Shown here piece after piece: positions 27,961 through 38,371 of a DNA stretch of 64,000 nucleotides. A model generated the notes under the pieces. It saw only the letters and a program-made list of their open reading frames with translations, did no database searches and was not told the DNA's origin. Position 1 is the stretch's first letter, and every line of letters begins with the position of its first letter. The stretch is from Pseudomonas cerasi (GTDB lineage Bacteria > Pseudomonadota > Gammaproteobacteria > Pseudomonadales > Pseudomonadaceae): assembly GCF_900074915.1 (NCBI RefSeq), contig NZ_LT222319.1, positions 2,196,001 through 2,260,000 on the forward strand. The letters run 5' to 3'. The translations under genes were made by a program, and so were the position numbers.

Positions 27961-29099
27961 CACTTGGCCTGCGGGGGCAGATCGTTGGCGATCATTTCGC
28001 CGAACGGGCCCGTCAGGTTGGTGATGCCACGCCCGGCGAGGCTGGCGTAAGGCTCGGGCAGCAGCGGGAAGACCAGTTCGGCGAAGCGGTAGGCTTCTTC
28101 AAGATGCGGGTAACCCGAGAAAATGAAGCTCTCGATGCCCAGGTCGGCGTATTCCTTGATGCGTGCCGCGACGTCTTCGGGATTGCCGACCAGCGCCGTG
28201 CCTGCACCGCCACGCACCAGGCCGACACCGGCCCACAGGTTGGGCGCAATCTCCAGGTTGTCGCGGCGCCCGTCATGCAGTGCTGCCATGCGCCGCTGAC
28301 CTTCGGAATCAAAGCGTGAAAAGGACTTCTGCGCTGCAGCAATGGTGTCATCGCTGATGTGTTCGATCAGCGTGCTGGCCGCTTTCCAGGCTTCTTCGCT
28401 GGTCTCGCGCACGATGACGTGCAGGCGAATGCCGAACTTCACGGTACGTCCCTTGCGCGCTGCCCGTTCACGTACATCGGCGAGTTTCTGCGCCACGGCT
28501 GCCGGAGGCTCGCCCCAGGTCAGGTACACGTCCACCTGATCGGCCGCAAGGTCATGCGCCGCGTCGGAGGAGCCACCGAAGTACAGCGGCGGGTAGGGTT
28601 TTTGAATCGGCGGGTAAAGCGCCTTGGCATTCTGTACGCGCAAGTGCTTGCCTTCGAAGTCGACCGCTTCACCTTGCAGGACGCGACGCCAGATTTTCAG
28701 AAATTCGTCAGTGACTTCATAACGCTCACTGTGGTCGAGGAAGCTGCCATCGCCACGGTTTTCGTCCGGGTCGCCGCCGGTCACCACGTTGATCAGCAAC
28801 CGGCCGCCGGAAAGACGATCCAGCGTGGCTGCCATGCGTGCCGAGACGGTCGGCGAGATGATGCCCGGGCGGATCGCCACCAGGTACTTCAAACGCTCGG
28901 TCAACGGCACCAGCGCCGAGGCGATGACCCACGAGTCCTCGCAGGAGCGACCGGTAGGGATCAATACGCCGTAATAGCCCAGGTCATCGGCGGCCTGCGC
29001 CACCTGTTTCAAATAGTTGAGGGTGACGGGACGTGCGCCCTTTGTCGTGCCCAGATAATGGCCATCGCCGTGAGTCGGAAGAAACCAGAAAACGTTCAT
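27960..29099 (-). CDS. ssuD: FMNH2-dependent alkanesulfonate monooxygenase (SsuD/MsuD type)
   Basis: A 379-residue bacterial-luciferase-like monooxygenase. It opens with [17 protein letters not shown] and contains [20 protein letters not shown] (conserved Cys), [20 protein letters not shown] and [17 protein letters not shown], all strongly SsuD-like. Such enzymes release sulfite from alkanesulfonates with FMNH2 and oxygen in the cytoplasm. The flavin reductase partner (ssuE) is not adjacent but lies 17 kb away at 45654. The usual ssuABC transporter is absent here. It is co-transcribed with sfnR. SfnG (dimethylsulfone) or MsuD remain possible substrates. Confidence 0.88.
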   Translation of the reverse strand: MNVFWFLPTHGDGHYLGTTKGARPVTLNYLKQVAQAADDLGYYGVLIPTGRSCEDSWVIASALVPLTERLKYLVAIRPGIISPTVSARMAATLDRLSGGRLLINVVTGGDPDENRGDGSFLDHSERYEVTDEFLKIWRRVLQGEAVDFEGKHLRVQNAKALYPPIQKPYPPLYFGGSSDAAHDLAADQVDVYLTWGEPPAAVAQKLADVRERAARKGRTVKFGIRLHVIVRETSEEAWKAASTLIEHISDDTIAAAQKSFSRFDSEGQRRMAALHDGRRDNLEIAPNLWAGVGLVRGGAGTALVGNPEDVAARIKEYADLGIESFIFSGYPHLEEAYRFAELVFPLLPEPYASLAGRGITNLTGPFGEMIANDLPPQAK

Positions 29100-29488
29100 G
29101 ACAAATCCTTGGAAGTAATCAGCCAGGTGAAAGCTGACGGGACCCGCTGTCGGTTGGCAGACACCTCACCAACAGCGTTCGGGGGTGGGGCCATTTATAG
29201 AACGTCTTTTTTATTCCGCAAAAGAACGTTAAACCATATTTTTAGATCCTAAGTGCATATGCGGAGTAAGCAACTCCTTAGAGTCCTGCGCAAACCCTTG
29301 CCATACGAGGCTTCGACGGTAATGCGACCCGGATCCCCATCCCGGCTATCAGAAGCCAAAACGTTGATAGTTGGTTCTTCACGATAAAAAACTCGCCCGG
29401 CTCAGCAGGTTTGCCGGCGCTCGTCAGCCTGTCGAAACTTTTCTCCGGCCGGCCCTGTCACTTTTCCAGGATCAACAGGAGTCAGACC
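29100..29488. other. 389-bp divergent region between ssuD and ku
   Basis: No gene. On the minus strand TTGCGG (29221-29216) and TATAAA (29199-29194) with a 16-bp spacer could be a sigma-70 promoter for ssuD-sfnR. I found no clear -24/-12 (TGGC-N7-TTGC) element. The ku side has no convincing promoter by eye. Confidence 0.35.
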
Positions 29489-30394
29489 ATGGCAAGGGCA
29501 ATCTGGAAGGGTGCAATCAGCTTCGGGCTGGTGCATATACCCGTCGCGCTGGTCTCGGCGACAACGTCGACCAGTGTCGACTTCGACTGGCTCGATAAAC
29601 GCAGCATGGACCCGGTCGGCTACAAGCGGATCAACAAGGTCACCGGCAAGGAAGTCACCAGCGAAAACATCGTCAAGGGCGTGGCGTACGAGAAGGATCG
29701 CTATGTGGTGCTCAGCGAGGAGGAAATTCGTTCCGCGCACCCCAAATCGACGCAGACCATCGACATATTCGCTTTCGTCGACAGTCAGCAGATCCCCCTG
29801 CAGAACATCGACACGCCTTATTTTCTGACCCCCGACAAGCGCGGCGAGAAAGTCTATGCGTTGTTGCGCGAAACCCTGGTCGATACCAAAAAGGTCGCCT
29901 TGGCCAATGTGGTGCTGCATACCCGCGAACACCTGGCGGCGGTCATGCCGCTGGAATCGGCGCTGGTGATGGTAATCCTGCGCTGGCCTGCCGACGTGCG
30001 TGAGCTGGACGCACTGGAACTGAGCGATGCGGTTACCGACGCCAAGTTGAACAAGAGCGAACGTGACATGGCCAAGCGTCTGGTCAAGGACATGAGTGCC
30101 GACTGGCAGCCTGAGCTGTATCGCGACACCTTTCAGGACAAGATCATGCACCTGGTCAAGACCAAGGCAGACGAAGGCGAGATCGAAGATGTCGAGTCCG
30201 ATCCGGCCGAAGAAGAACGCAAGAGTGCCGATGTCATCGACCTCACCGACTTGCTGCGGCGCAGTCTGGCGGGCAAGGGTGGTGCCAGTAAAGGCAAGGC
30301 GAGTAAGCCTGCGACGAAGGAAAAACCGGCCGACAAGGACGGTGCCAGACCCAAGCGGCCCGCCGCGCGCAAGAAAACCAGCAAAGCCTCTTGA
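29489..30394 (+). CDS. ku: Ku protein, non-homologous end joining
   Basis: A 301-residue bacterial Ku. The homodimer binds DNA double-strand ends and recruits LigD. It begins with the conserved MARAIWKGAISFGLVHIPVA. The core includes VTGKEVTSENIVKGVAYEKD and the bridge region up to about residue 230. The Lys/Ala-rich tail (from about 262) is the usual variable DNA-contacting extension. ATG 29489 is chosen because ACAGGAGTCAG precedes it and the family N-terminus starts there. It is 20 bp before ligD, forming a two-gene NHEJ operon. Confidence 0.95.
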   Translation: MARAIWKGAISFGLVHIPVALVSATTSTSVDFDWLDKRSMDPVGYKRINKVTGKEVTSENIVKGVAYEKDRYVVLSEEEIRSAHPKSTQTIDIFAFVDSQQIPLQNIDTPYFLTPDKRGEKVYALLRETLVDTKKVALANVVLHTREHLAAVMPLESALVMVILRWPADVRELDALELSDAVTDAKLNKSERDMAKRLVKDMSADWQPELYRDTFQDKIMHLVKTKADEGEIEDVESDPAEEERKSADVIDLTDLLRRSLAGKGGASKGKASKPATKEKPADKDGARPKRPAARKKTSKAS

Positions 30395-30414
30395 GCCCTA
30401 CGGAGTGACCGGTG

Positions 30415-33018
30415 ATGGCCAAGCCCGCCAGTGAATACACCCGCAAGCGCAATTTCGCTATCACCTCCGAGCCTGCCGAAAGCAAGCGCAAGGGCAAAGG
30501 CAAATCGCAGCCCGGTGCGCTCGGTTTCGTGATCCAGAAGCATGACGCACGGAACCTGCACTATGACTTTCGACTGGAGCTCGATGGCACGCTCAAGAGC
30601 TGGGCCGTGCCCAAAGGCCCGAGCCTGGACCCCACGCAAAAACGCCTGGCAGTGCATGTCGAAGACCATCCGCTGGACTATGCCGGCTTCGAGGGCAGTA
30701 TCCCGCAGGGTCAATACGGTGGCGGTGATGTGATCGTCTGGGACCGGGGTGTCTGGCAACCGCACGGCGATCCGCAAAAGACCTACGCGGAGGGCAAACT
30801 CAAGTTCACCCTGGTCGGCGAGAAGCTCAGCGGTGACTGGGCGCTGGTGCGTACCCGGCTCAAGGGCAGCGGCAGCAAGGAACAGTGGCTGCTGATCAAG
30901 GAAAAGGATGACATCGCGCGACCTGCTGCCGAGTACGACATTACCCAGGAGCAGCCGCAAAGCGTGATCAGTGGTGCTCATGTGGGCGAAGAGCGCAGTA
31001 CTCCGAAAAAGTCCGCGGCCAGTGCTGCAAACGGAAAAGCCAAGGCCTCCACATCAAAATCAAAAGCGCCAAAGCCAGCGGCAAAACCGACGCGCAGGAA
31101 AGCGAAATCGGCTTTCCCGGACACGCTTTCGCCGCAACTGGCGACGCTGGTGGAGGCGCCGCCAGCCGGTGACTGGCTGTACGAAATCAAATTCGACGGT
31201 TACCGCATGCTGACCCGTATTGAGGGCGATGACGTGCGTCTGTTCACGCGCAACGGGCATGACTGGACCGAGCGGCTGCCGGAGCTGGTCAAGGCGCTCA
31301 AGGGCATGAAGCTGCGCGACAGTTGGTTCGACGGCGAAGTGGTGGTTCTCGACGAGCAAGGGCTGCCTGATTTCCAGGGCCTGCAGAATGCTTTTGACGC
31401 GGGGAACAGCAAGGACATTCTGTATTACCTGTTCGACATGCCGTTTTTGAGCGCGGAGGACCTGCGCGAAGTGCCGCTTGAGCAGCGTCGTGACGCCTTG
31501 AAACACGTTCTCGACGCACAGAAAAGTCGCTTGTTGCGTTATTCGGATGCCTTTCAGGCGGGTCATCAGGACATTGTCGCGAGTGCTGCGGCAATGGGCC
31601 TGGAAGGGGTGATCGGCAAGCGTGCCGGCAGTGCGTACGTCAGCAAACGCAATGCCGACTGGATCAAGCTCAAATGTCGCTTGCGACAGGAATTCGTGGT
31701 CGTCGGCTACACGGCACCGCAGGGTAGCCGATCGGCGTTCGGTGCCTTGTTGCTGGCGGTCAATGCCGGTGAGGACGGGCTGGTCTACGCCGGGCGGGTC
31801 GGTACCGGGTTCACTGAAGTGAGCCTTGAGCAACTGCATAAACAACTGAAGAAGTTGCAGCGCAAGGATTCACCGCTGGCCAAAAAACTCTCCGCGTCCC
31901 AGGCGCGTGGTGTGCAGTGGGTGGAGCCGAAACTGGTCTGCGAAACCGAGTTCGCCCAGTGGACCCGCGAAGGCATTGTCCGCCAGGCTGCCTTTGTCGG
32001 GCTGCGTAACGACAAGCCGGCCAAGGACGTGGTGCGTGAAGATGCTCAGCCTGCCAAAGTAGCCAGCCAGACCCCAACCAAAACGGCAGCGCCACAGGCG
32101 CGCAAAAAGGCCGCGCAGGGAAAAGTTGATGTGGCGGGCACCGGGGTCAGTCATCCGGACCGCATCATCGATAGCAAGACCGGCACCAGCAAGATCGAAC
32201 TTGCGCAGTTTTACGAGTCCATCGCCGACTGGATTCTGCCGTACCTGAAGAAGCGTCCCGTGGCACTGTTGCGTTGTCCGGAGGGTATCGACGGTGAGCA
32301 GTTTTTCCAGAAGCATGCCGAGCATCTGGCGATCCCGCACATCAGACAACTGGATCGTGCGCTGGACCCCGGGCATACCGCGCTGATGGAAATAGATTCG
32401 TTGCCGGCACTGATCGGTGCTGCGCAAATGGGCGCCATCGAGCTGCATACCTGGGGGGCGACGCGTGACAGGATCGAAACGCCGGACCATTTCGTGCTGG
32501 ACCTTGATCCCGATCCGGCCCTGCCCTGGCGCAGCATGATCGAAGCCACGCAAATGGTGCTCGCCGTGCTGGAAGAGCTGGGTCTGGAGGCTTTCCTCAA
32601 GACCAGCGGCGGCAAGGGTATGCACATCATCGTGCCGCTGGCGCGCCAGGCCGACTGGGACACCGTGAAGGCGTTCGCCAAGGCCATCGCCGAGTTTGCC
32701 AGCCGTCAGTTGCCGGAACGCTTCACCGCCACCATGGGGCCGAAAAACCGCGTCGGAAAAATCTTCATCGATTACCTGCGCAACAGCCGCGGCGGCAGTA
32801 CCGTGACTGCCTATTCAGTCCGCGCCCGTCCAGGGTTGCCGGTCTCGGTGCCGATCGCGCTGGATGAGCTGGCGGGTCTGAAGTCCTCGGCACAGTGGGA
32901 CATCACCAACCTTGAGCAGCGTTTGAAGCGGCTCAAGGACGACCCGTGGGCCGGTTACAGTAACCGGCGCAAGATCACGCAGAAGATGTGGAAACAACTG
33001 GGTGCCAAACGGCCTTGA
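30415..33018 (+). CDS. ligD: multifunctional NHEJ DNA ligase LigD
   Basis: An 867-residue enzyme with three domains. The N-terminal 3'-phosphoesterase (about 35-170) has HDARNLHYDFRLELDG and ends near KDDIARPAAEYD. A basic linker follows (about 190-235), then the ATP-dependent ligase with nucleotidyl motif EIKFDG (Lys259) and a C-terminal OB part (about 430-535). After a second linker comes the primase-polymerase domain with catalytic LDLDPDPALPW (Asp696, Asp698). The order PE-ligase-polymerase matches Pseudomonas LigD. ATG 30415 follows CGGAGTGACC. It works with Ku, encoded just upstream. Confidence 0.95.
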   Translation: MAKPASEYTRKRNFAITSEPAESKRKGKGKSQPGALGFVIQKHDARNLHYDFRLELDGTLKSWAVPKGPSLDPTQKRLAVHVEDHPLDYAGFEGSIPQGQYGGGDVIVWDRGVWQPHGDPQKTYAEGKLKFTLVGEKLSGDWALVRTRLKGSGSKEQWLLIKEKDDIARPAAEYDITQEQPQSVISGAHVGEERSTPKKSAASAANGKAKASTSKSKAPKPAAKPTRRKAKSAFPDTLSPQLATLVEAPPAGDWLYEIKFDGYRMLTRIEGDDVRLFTRNGHDWTERLPELVKALKGMKLRDSWFDGEVVVLDEQGLPDFQGLQNAFDAGNSKDILYYLFDMPFLSAEDLREVPLEQRRDALKHVLDAQKSRLLRYSDAFQAGHQDIVASAAAMGLEGVIGKRAGSAYVSKRNADWIKLKCRLRQEFVVVGYTAPQGSRSAFGALLLAVNAGEDGLVYAGRVGTGFTEVSLEQLHKQLKKLQRKDSPLAKKLSASQARGVQWVEPKLVCETEFAQWTREGIVRQAAFVGLRNDKPAKDVVREDAQPAKVASQTPTKTAAPQARKKAAQGKVDVAGTGVSHPDRIIDSKTGTSKIELAQFYESIADWILPYLKKRPVALLRCPEGIDGEQFFQKHAEHLAIPHIRQLDRALDPGHTALMEIDSLPALIGAAQMGAIELHTWGATRDRIETPDHFVLDLDPDPALPWRSMIEATQMVLAVLEELGLEAFLKTSGGKGMHIIVPLARQADWDTVKAFAKAIAEFASRQLPERFTATMGPKNRVGKIFIDYLRNSRGGSTVTAYSVRARPGLPVSVPIALDELAGLKSSAQWDITNLEQRLKRLKDDPWAGYSNRRKITQKMWKQLGAKRP

Positions 33019-33105
33019 GGCAAGGCCACTGTTCGGCGTTTGCCAGGGAATACGTGGCGCCGGCACGCCTGACCATGGCTGGCATGCCGGCCGCACGTTG
33101 AAGGC

Positions 33106-34449
33106 TCAGAGAATCCGGTACAACAGTCGCTCGACCCGCACGCGGCTGACACGCTTGAGAAACTTGCGTACGCCTTCGGGGTAGTTGGCGAGGGTGTCGA
33201 GTTCGTCATACTGGTTGACGCGCTGCGTGTTGCGCATCAAATGGGCGATTTCCTCTTCCCGTGGTTCGCTCCATCGGCCCTTTGGATCGTCGATCAGCAA
33301 GGCGTTTTCCAGGTCCAGGTTGAAGGCGCGAGGGTTCAGGTTGTTGCCGGTCAGCAGGGTATAGCGCTGGTCGACCCAGATGCCTTTGAGGTGGAAGGTG
33401 TTATCGCCGTGTTTCCACAGGTGCACATTGAGGCAGTGCTGGGCGATTGCCTTCTGATGCTTGTGGGCAAAGCGCCGCAGGCTGATTTCATACAGATAGG
33501 GCAGGGCCGAGATCACCTTGAACGGCTCATCCGGATCGATGAAGAAGTCGTTGGCAGTCTTGTCGCCAATGATGATGTCGACCTGCACGCCGCGCTTGAG
33601 CGCCCGGTTGATCTCGCGGGTTACGGCCACCGGCAGGTTGAAGTATGGCGTGCAGATGGTCAGCTGGATCTTGCTCGACGCGATCAGATCGCAGATGGCG
33701 CGGTTGAGATTGTTGCGCGGGCCGACGCCGAGCAGCGGAATCACTCGCATGTCGCCGTTTTCCTTTTCGCCCGCCGAGGTGTCGTAGGCGGCGCGTTTCA
33801 GGTCGCCACGAAACGCTCGGATCTCGCTGCGCAAACTGCGTGAGCTGGGTGGCGATTGCAGATCGAGGCGGTGCACGGCCGGCGAAGAGAGTATTTCCCG
33901 CTGCACCAGATTCTGGAAAGCGTCGGCCAGTGCCGCGTTTTCGATCAGGTGATAACGGTCCAGACGGTATTTGTCGAGCTTGTGCAGGTAGACGTTGTTG
34001 ATGCTCGCGCCGCTGTAGATCACGCAGTCGTCGATCACACTGCCCTTGAGGTGCAGCACCCCGAACAGTTCGCGGGTCTGCACCGGCACGCCGTAGATCG
34101 GCACTTCTTCATCGTATTCGAGGTTCTGCGCCTGATACCAGGTCGAGTTGCCGGGCTGGCGTCCGGCGCCGATCAGGCCGCGTTGTGCACGGAACCAGTC
34201 GACCAGCACCACCACATCCAGCTCCGGCCTCGCGGTTTTGGCGGCGTACAGCGCGTCGAGAATCTCCTGGCCGGCTTCATCCTGTTGCAGGTACAGCGCG
34301 ATGATATAGATGCGTCGGGTGGCCGAAGCGATCCTTTCCAGCAGGCAGCGTCGATAGTCGGCGGCAGAAGGAACAATGGAGATTGCATCGCTCTGCAAGG
34401 CAAAACCACGAAGTGCTGCCAGGGTCGAGCGTCGGAAAGTGGACTGCAT
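33106..34449 (-). CDS. pssA: phosphatidylserine synthase PssA, phospholipase D superfamily
   Basis: A 447-residue enzyme of the E. coli PssA class. It makes phosphatidylserine from CDP-diacylglycerol and serine, the precursor of phosphatidylethanolamine. Both HKD motifs are present: HLKGSVID (His133, Lys135, Asp140) and HLKGIWVD (His353, Lys355, Asp360). ATG 34449 (MQSTFRRS) gives the usual family length and follows GAGAGGCCT; a longer in-frame start at 34599 adds 50 unlikely residues. No membrane segment, as expected for this peripheral enzyme. It is convergent with ligD. Confidence 0.88.
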   Translation of the reverse strand: MQSTFRRSTLAALRGFALQSDAISIVPSAADYRRCLLERIASATRRIYIIALYLQQDEAGQEILDALYAAKTARPELDVVVLVDWFRAQRGLIGAGRQPGNSTWYQAQNLEYDEEVPIYGVPVQTRELFGVLHLKGSVIDDCVIYSGASINNVYLHKLDKYRLDRYHLIENAALADAFQNLVQREILSSPAVHRLDLQSPPSSRSLRSEIRAFRGDLKRAAYDTSAGEKENGDMRVIPLLGVGPRNNLNRAICDLIASSKIQLTICTPYFNLPVAVTREINRALKRGVQVDIIIGDKTANDFFIDPDEPFKVISALPYLYEISLRRFAHKHQKAIAQHCLNVHLWKHGDNTFHLKGIWVDQRYTLLTGNNLNPRAFNLDLENALLIDDPKGRWSEPREEEIAHLMRNTQRVNQYDELDTLANYPEGVRKFLKRVSRVRVERLLYRIL

Positions 34450-34631
34450 AGGCCTCTCGATGGGAAAACCAATAGCCTGTGAGCTTACACGACAGTCGCC
34501 CTCCTGTGGCTGTCGCCAACCTGTTTCAAAGCATTGCGCAACGCCATGGAAGCTCATGCGTGCCGGGGGCCTGACACTCCGGCGCAGTAACGCTTGCATG
34601 GCGCCGCTCGATTATCACTTTTCACGTTTAA

Positions 34632-34650
34632 ACAAATGATAAGCATTACC
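34632..34650 (+). promoter_or_regulatory. candidate Fur box upstream of the TonB receptor
   Basis: ACAAATGATAAGCATTACC matches 14 of 19 positions of the consensus GATAATGATAATCATTATC. It lies 92 bp before the receptor start. A second weaker ATGATA-like run follows (TGATATCATTTC, 34659-34670). Confidence 0.65.
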
Positions 34651-34742
34651 AGTAACATCTGATATCATTTCGCATCCACCCGATCGGCGATGTCCAGGAC
34701 GGTTGCTTCCGATCTCGTTCAACCTGTCTTCAGGACCTATTG

Positions 34743-36916
34743 ATGAACTCACCATCGTTGCCGATGCGCCTTACGTTGCTCGCGTTTTGCTGTTCCATTG
34801 GATCTCCGGCCTGGGCCGCTGCAGAGGCTGCCACTCGGCAGGACGGCCCTGTGGTGCTGGGCGATACCGATATCAGTGCCGACAAGTCCGACCCTCACGC
34901 GCTTGCGCCGGTTTATGCCGGCGGGCAGGTGGCGCGCGGCGGGCAACTGGGTGTTCTGGGCAATGCCGACATCATGGACGTGCCGTTCACCATCAGCAGC
35001 TACACCGAACAGTTGATCGAGGACCAGCAGGCCGAAACCGTAGGCGACGTACTGCTCAATGATGCATCGGTGCGTCAGTCGAGTGGCTATGCCAACGCCT
35101 CGAGTATCTTCGTCATTCGCGGCTTCAAGCTGACCACCGATGATATTTCCTATAACGGTCTTTACGGCGTACTGCCGCGCCAGATCATATCGGCCGATGC
35201 GCTGGAACGCGTTGAAGTGTTTAAGGGCCCCAATGCCTTCATCAACGGCGTGACACCCACCGGTTCCGGGATTGGCGGCGGCGTGAACCTGCAGCCCAAG
35301 CGCGCGCAGGATACGCCGACGCGTCGTTTCACCACCGACATCAGCAACGACGGCCGGATCGGCGAGCATCTCGATCTGGGGCAGCGCTTCGGCGAAGGCA
35401 ATCGCTTCGGCGCGCGTCTCAACCTGTCGCAGCGCGAAGGCGAGACCGGTGTCGAGGACGAAGAGCATCGCAGCAAGCTGTTCGCGCTGGGGCTTGATTA
35501 CCGAGGTGACAACTTCCGTCTTTCCGGTGATTTTGCCTACCAGAAGCAGCGCATCAACCAGAGCCGCAACACGGTGTTTGTCGACAGCGCTCTGACCAGC
35601 GTGCCGCATGCTCCGGACTCGGATACCAATTACGCGCCGAACTGGACCTGGACCGAAACCGAAGACACCTTCGGCATGAGCCGTGCCGAGTACGATCTCA
35701 ACGAGGACTGGACGCTGTACGCCGCCACACCCGCGAGGTCGGCGTATATGGCTCGCCAACTGTCCACGATGCCGCAGGCAACACCACGGCCGCACCGTCT
35801 TTCATCCCGCACGACGAAGACAACAAGACCGCCATGGCCGGCATCAACGGCAAGCTGCAGACCGGTGCGGTCAGCCACAAGGTCAACTTCGGGCTCTCCG
35901 GCATCTGGACCGAGCAGCGCAGTGCGTATCTGTTCGGCGGCACCTCCAGCAACAACCTTTACGACCCTGTCTCCCAGGAGCGCCCGGCACTCGACAGTTT
36001 CACCGCAGGCGATCTGAATGATCCCGGCATTGTCGGCAAGAGCCGCATGCGCAGCGTCGCGCTCTCCGACACATTGGGTTTCTTCGATGATCGACTGCTG
36101 CTGACCGCAGGCCTGCGCCGCCAGCAATTGCGTGTCCAGGGGTATGAATACGGCAGCGGCCCGCGCAATGCGCTGTACGACGAAGCGATCACCACGCCGG
36201 TCTACGGGGTGGTATTCAAGCCCTGGCAATATGTGTCGTTCTACGCCAACCGCATCGAAGGTCTGGCGCAAGGTCCGACGGCTCCGAATACTGTCACCAT
36301 CAACCCAGGCGAAGTTTTTGCGCCGTCGCGTTCAAAACAGGTGGAAGCGGGCGTCAAGCTGGACATGGGTACATTCGGCGCGAGCCTGGGCGTGTACCGC
36401 ATCGAGCAACCGGCTGACGGCTACCAGGTTCTGGAAGGCACCGGGTCGCGTTATGTCCGTGACGGTCAGCAGCGCAACCGCGGCGTGGAGATGAACGTCT
36501 TTGGCCAGCCTGTCAGCGGCTTGCGTCTGCTGGCCGGTCTGACCCTGATGGACACCGAGGTGAGCGGTACGGACGGTGGCAGCAACGACGGCAATCGGGC
36601 TGTGGGTGTGCCGACCTTCCAGTTCAACGCGGGTGCCGATTGGGATATTCCGGGAATCGAAGGCGCGGCCATCAATGCGCGCATGCTGCGCACCGGTGGG
36701 CAATATGTCGATGCTGCCAACAACCTGAGCATCCCGACCTGGAACCGCTTCGACCTGGGCGCACGCTATACCTTCAACGTTGCACAAAAGGACGTGACCC
36801 TGCGCGCCAATGTCGAAAACCTGATGAACAAGGATTACTGGGAGTCTGCCTATGGCGGTTATCTGACTCAGGGCGAGCCTCGTACCCTCAAGCTGTCGGG
36901 CACTATCGACTTCTGA
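34743..36916 (+). pseudogene. TonB-dependent siderophore receptor, frameshifted
   Basis: An outer-membrane receptor with a signal peptide (RLTLLAFCCSIGSPAWA) and plug domain (IMDVPFTISSYTEQLIEDQQ, FVIRGFKL, LERVEVFKGPNAFING). The beta-barrel ends in aromatic LKLSGTIDF. There is no N-terminal signalling (STN) domain. The frame breaks at about 35725-35735, inside a barrel strand (NEDWTLYAAT), and coding resumes two frames on (REVGVYGSPTVHDAAGNTT) to 36916. The net change fits loss of 3n+1 bases, for example 10, near GCCGCCACACCC, which would remove the expected GAR-type turn. As read, the product truncates in the barrel and cannot insert. Substrate not recognised. Confidence 0.87.
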
Positions 36917-36920
36917 TTGA

Positions 36921-36946
36921 CTGGCCGCATCGCCGGATGCGGCCAG
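36921..36946. terminator. strong hairpin between convergent genes
   Basis: Perfect 11-bp stem CTGGCCGCATC / GATGCGGCCAG with a GCCG loop, between the receptor stop (36916) and the glpQ stop (36955). There is no T run on either side, so it may act as a weak bidirectional terminator or an mRNA 3' end. Confidence 0.5.
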
Positions 36947-36954
36947 CCGCTGGA

Positions 36955-38097
36955 TCAGTAGCCGTTACGCTTCAGAATCGTTTCAATGCTTTCTTTCGCT
37001 GGCCGCCCGTAGAACTTCAACAGTTCGGCGGTGCGGTTGGTGAAGAAGCCGTCCGCGCCATCATGGCTGATCCGCTTGAAGTCCTCTGCGTCGTCCACCG
37101 TGTACGGGTGGATCACCATGCCTTTCTCGTGGGTCAGGTTGTTCATCCAGGGTTTGACCAGGTCCATATAGCTCTGGTCGCCACCCTTGGCCAGTTGCGA
37201 CGAAGGGCCGGTGCCGATGGCTCCGTGGGCCTTGGCCCAGTCAATCCACTGCTCGAACTCCTGCGGTGATTTGACTTCCTGGGTCGCGTAATAGCTGGCC
37301 TTGTCCTTGGCCCCGGAGTCCTTGAACGCGACGCTGGATTTGGGCTCTATCGAGCCTTCGCCAATCCACAGCAGCATGACCTTGGGCACTTTCGGCATTT
37401 CTTTCTGCAGCAGTTCCAGGCTTTGCTTCTCGAACGTCTGCAGGACCACGCGTCCTGGCATGTGCGCGACATTGACATGGCCGGGCGCTGCCGCAGGGCG
37501 CTGTTCGAGCCAGCCGCGTTTGGCCAGCAGTTTCTTCAGGTCGGCTTCGACACCGGGAAACTTGTTTGGCACCTTGGTCTCGATGTACAGCCCCGGCTTG
37601 TTGGCGCCGCCCTCGGCGATGTCGATGACCTCATCCAGCGTCAGGATCTGCAACCCGTTGTAACTGTCGCGAGCCCTGTCCGGGTAAGCCTTGTTGAACC
37701 ACGAGCCGGCATCCAGTTGCTTGAGCTCCGCCAGAGTGAACGTGCTGACCGGGTCTTTTACCCGGGTCGGGAACACGTCAGCGATGTTGGTGGTGCGTTC
37801 CAGCACGTCATCGTGCAGCGCTATCAGCACGCCGTCCTTTGTTCGCTGGATGTCCATTTCCAGGTAGTCAGCGCCCAGATCGCGCGCCAGGGTGTAGGCC
37901 GGGATGGTTTCTTCCGGTGCGTCGAACGAAGCACCGCGATGGGCGATCACCGCTGGCCAGGGCAGGCCGTATTTCCCGCTCAGCACCTTGCCTGGGGCGT
38001 CCGCCGCCGCTGCCATGCCTGACGACAGCATCAGGCCCGACATGACAGCCGCAGCCAAAAGGGTCTTTTTCAACAGGGTGGTGGGAAATCCTTGCAT
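36955..38097 (-). CDS. glpQ: periplasmic glycerophosphodiester phosphodiesterase GlpQ
   Basis: A 380-residue GDPD enzyme releasing glycerol-3-phosphate from phospholipid head groups. A signal peptide (KKTLLAAAVMSGLMLSSGMAAAA) targets it to the periplasm. The active site has VIAHRGASFDAPEETIPAY (His, Arg, Glu), LEMDIQRTKDG and LHDD, with YIETKVP further on. ATG 38097 (MQGFPTT) follows AAGGAAAC; an upstream in-frame start would mask the signal peptide. Length is normal for the GlpQ-type enzyme. Monocistronic, divergent from the dehydrogenase gene. Confidence 0.92.
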   Translation of the reverse strand: MQGFPTTLLKKTLLAAAVMSGLMLSSGMAAAADAPGKVLSGKYGLPWPAVIAHRGASFDAPEETIPAYTLARDLGADYLEMDIQRTKDGVLIALHDDVLERTTNIADVFPTRVKDPVSTFTLAELKQLDAGSWFNKAYPDRARDSYNGLQILTLDEVIDIAEGGANKPGLYIETKVPNKFPGVEADLKKLLAKRGWLEQRPAAAPGHVNVAHMPGRVVLQTFEKQSLELLQKEMPKVPKVMLLWIGEGSIEPKSSVAFKDSGAKDKASYYATQEVKSPQEFEQWIDWAKAHGAIGTGPSSQLAKGGDQSYMDLVKPWMNNLTHEKGMVIHPYTVDDAEDFKRISHDGADGFFTNRTAELLKFYGRPAKESIETILKRNGY

Positions 38098-38371
38098 GGG
38101 CGGGTGTTTCCTTGTTTTTTGAGAAAGCCTGTTTTTATGAGCAGCCTGCGCGCCAGACCGTAGAGCCACTGGTCGCGTCACTGCACGCAACCATAACGCA
38201 CTCTGCTGATTGCCAAGTCTGCTTGCGCATTAGTCTGTCCGGCAAATGCGTCCACTTTATGAATGCTCGGCGTGTTCGGGAAGGCTTTTTTCAGTTCCGG
38301 CGTCAGCGGCTCTGCACAAGCGCGTCGACTCGCGTTAAGGTCAACGTTTTGCTGATCGAGCGGGAGCGCGC

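Noticed and set aside
29100..29300. Sigma-54 (-24/-12) promoter for ssuD
   Set aside because: No TGGC-N7-TTGC arrangement was found on the minus strand; only a weak sigma-70-like pair was seen.
34450..34599. Longer start of pssA at 34599
   Set aside because: It adds 50 residues without family features; ATG 34449 gives the usual length and has GAGAGG upstream.
36921..36946. Hairpin after the TonB receptor as a standard rho-independent terminator
   Set aside because: The stem is perfect but neither side has a T run, so it is reported only as a hairpin with modest confidence.
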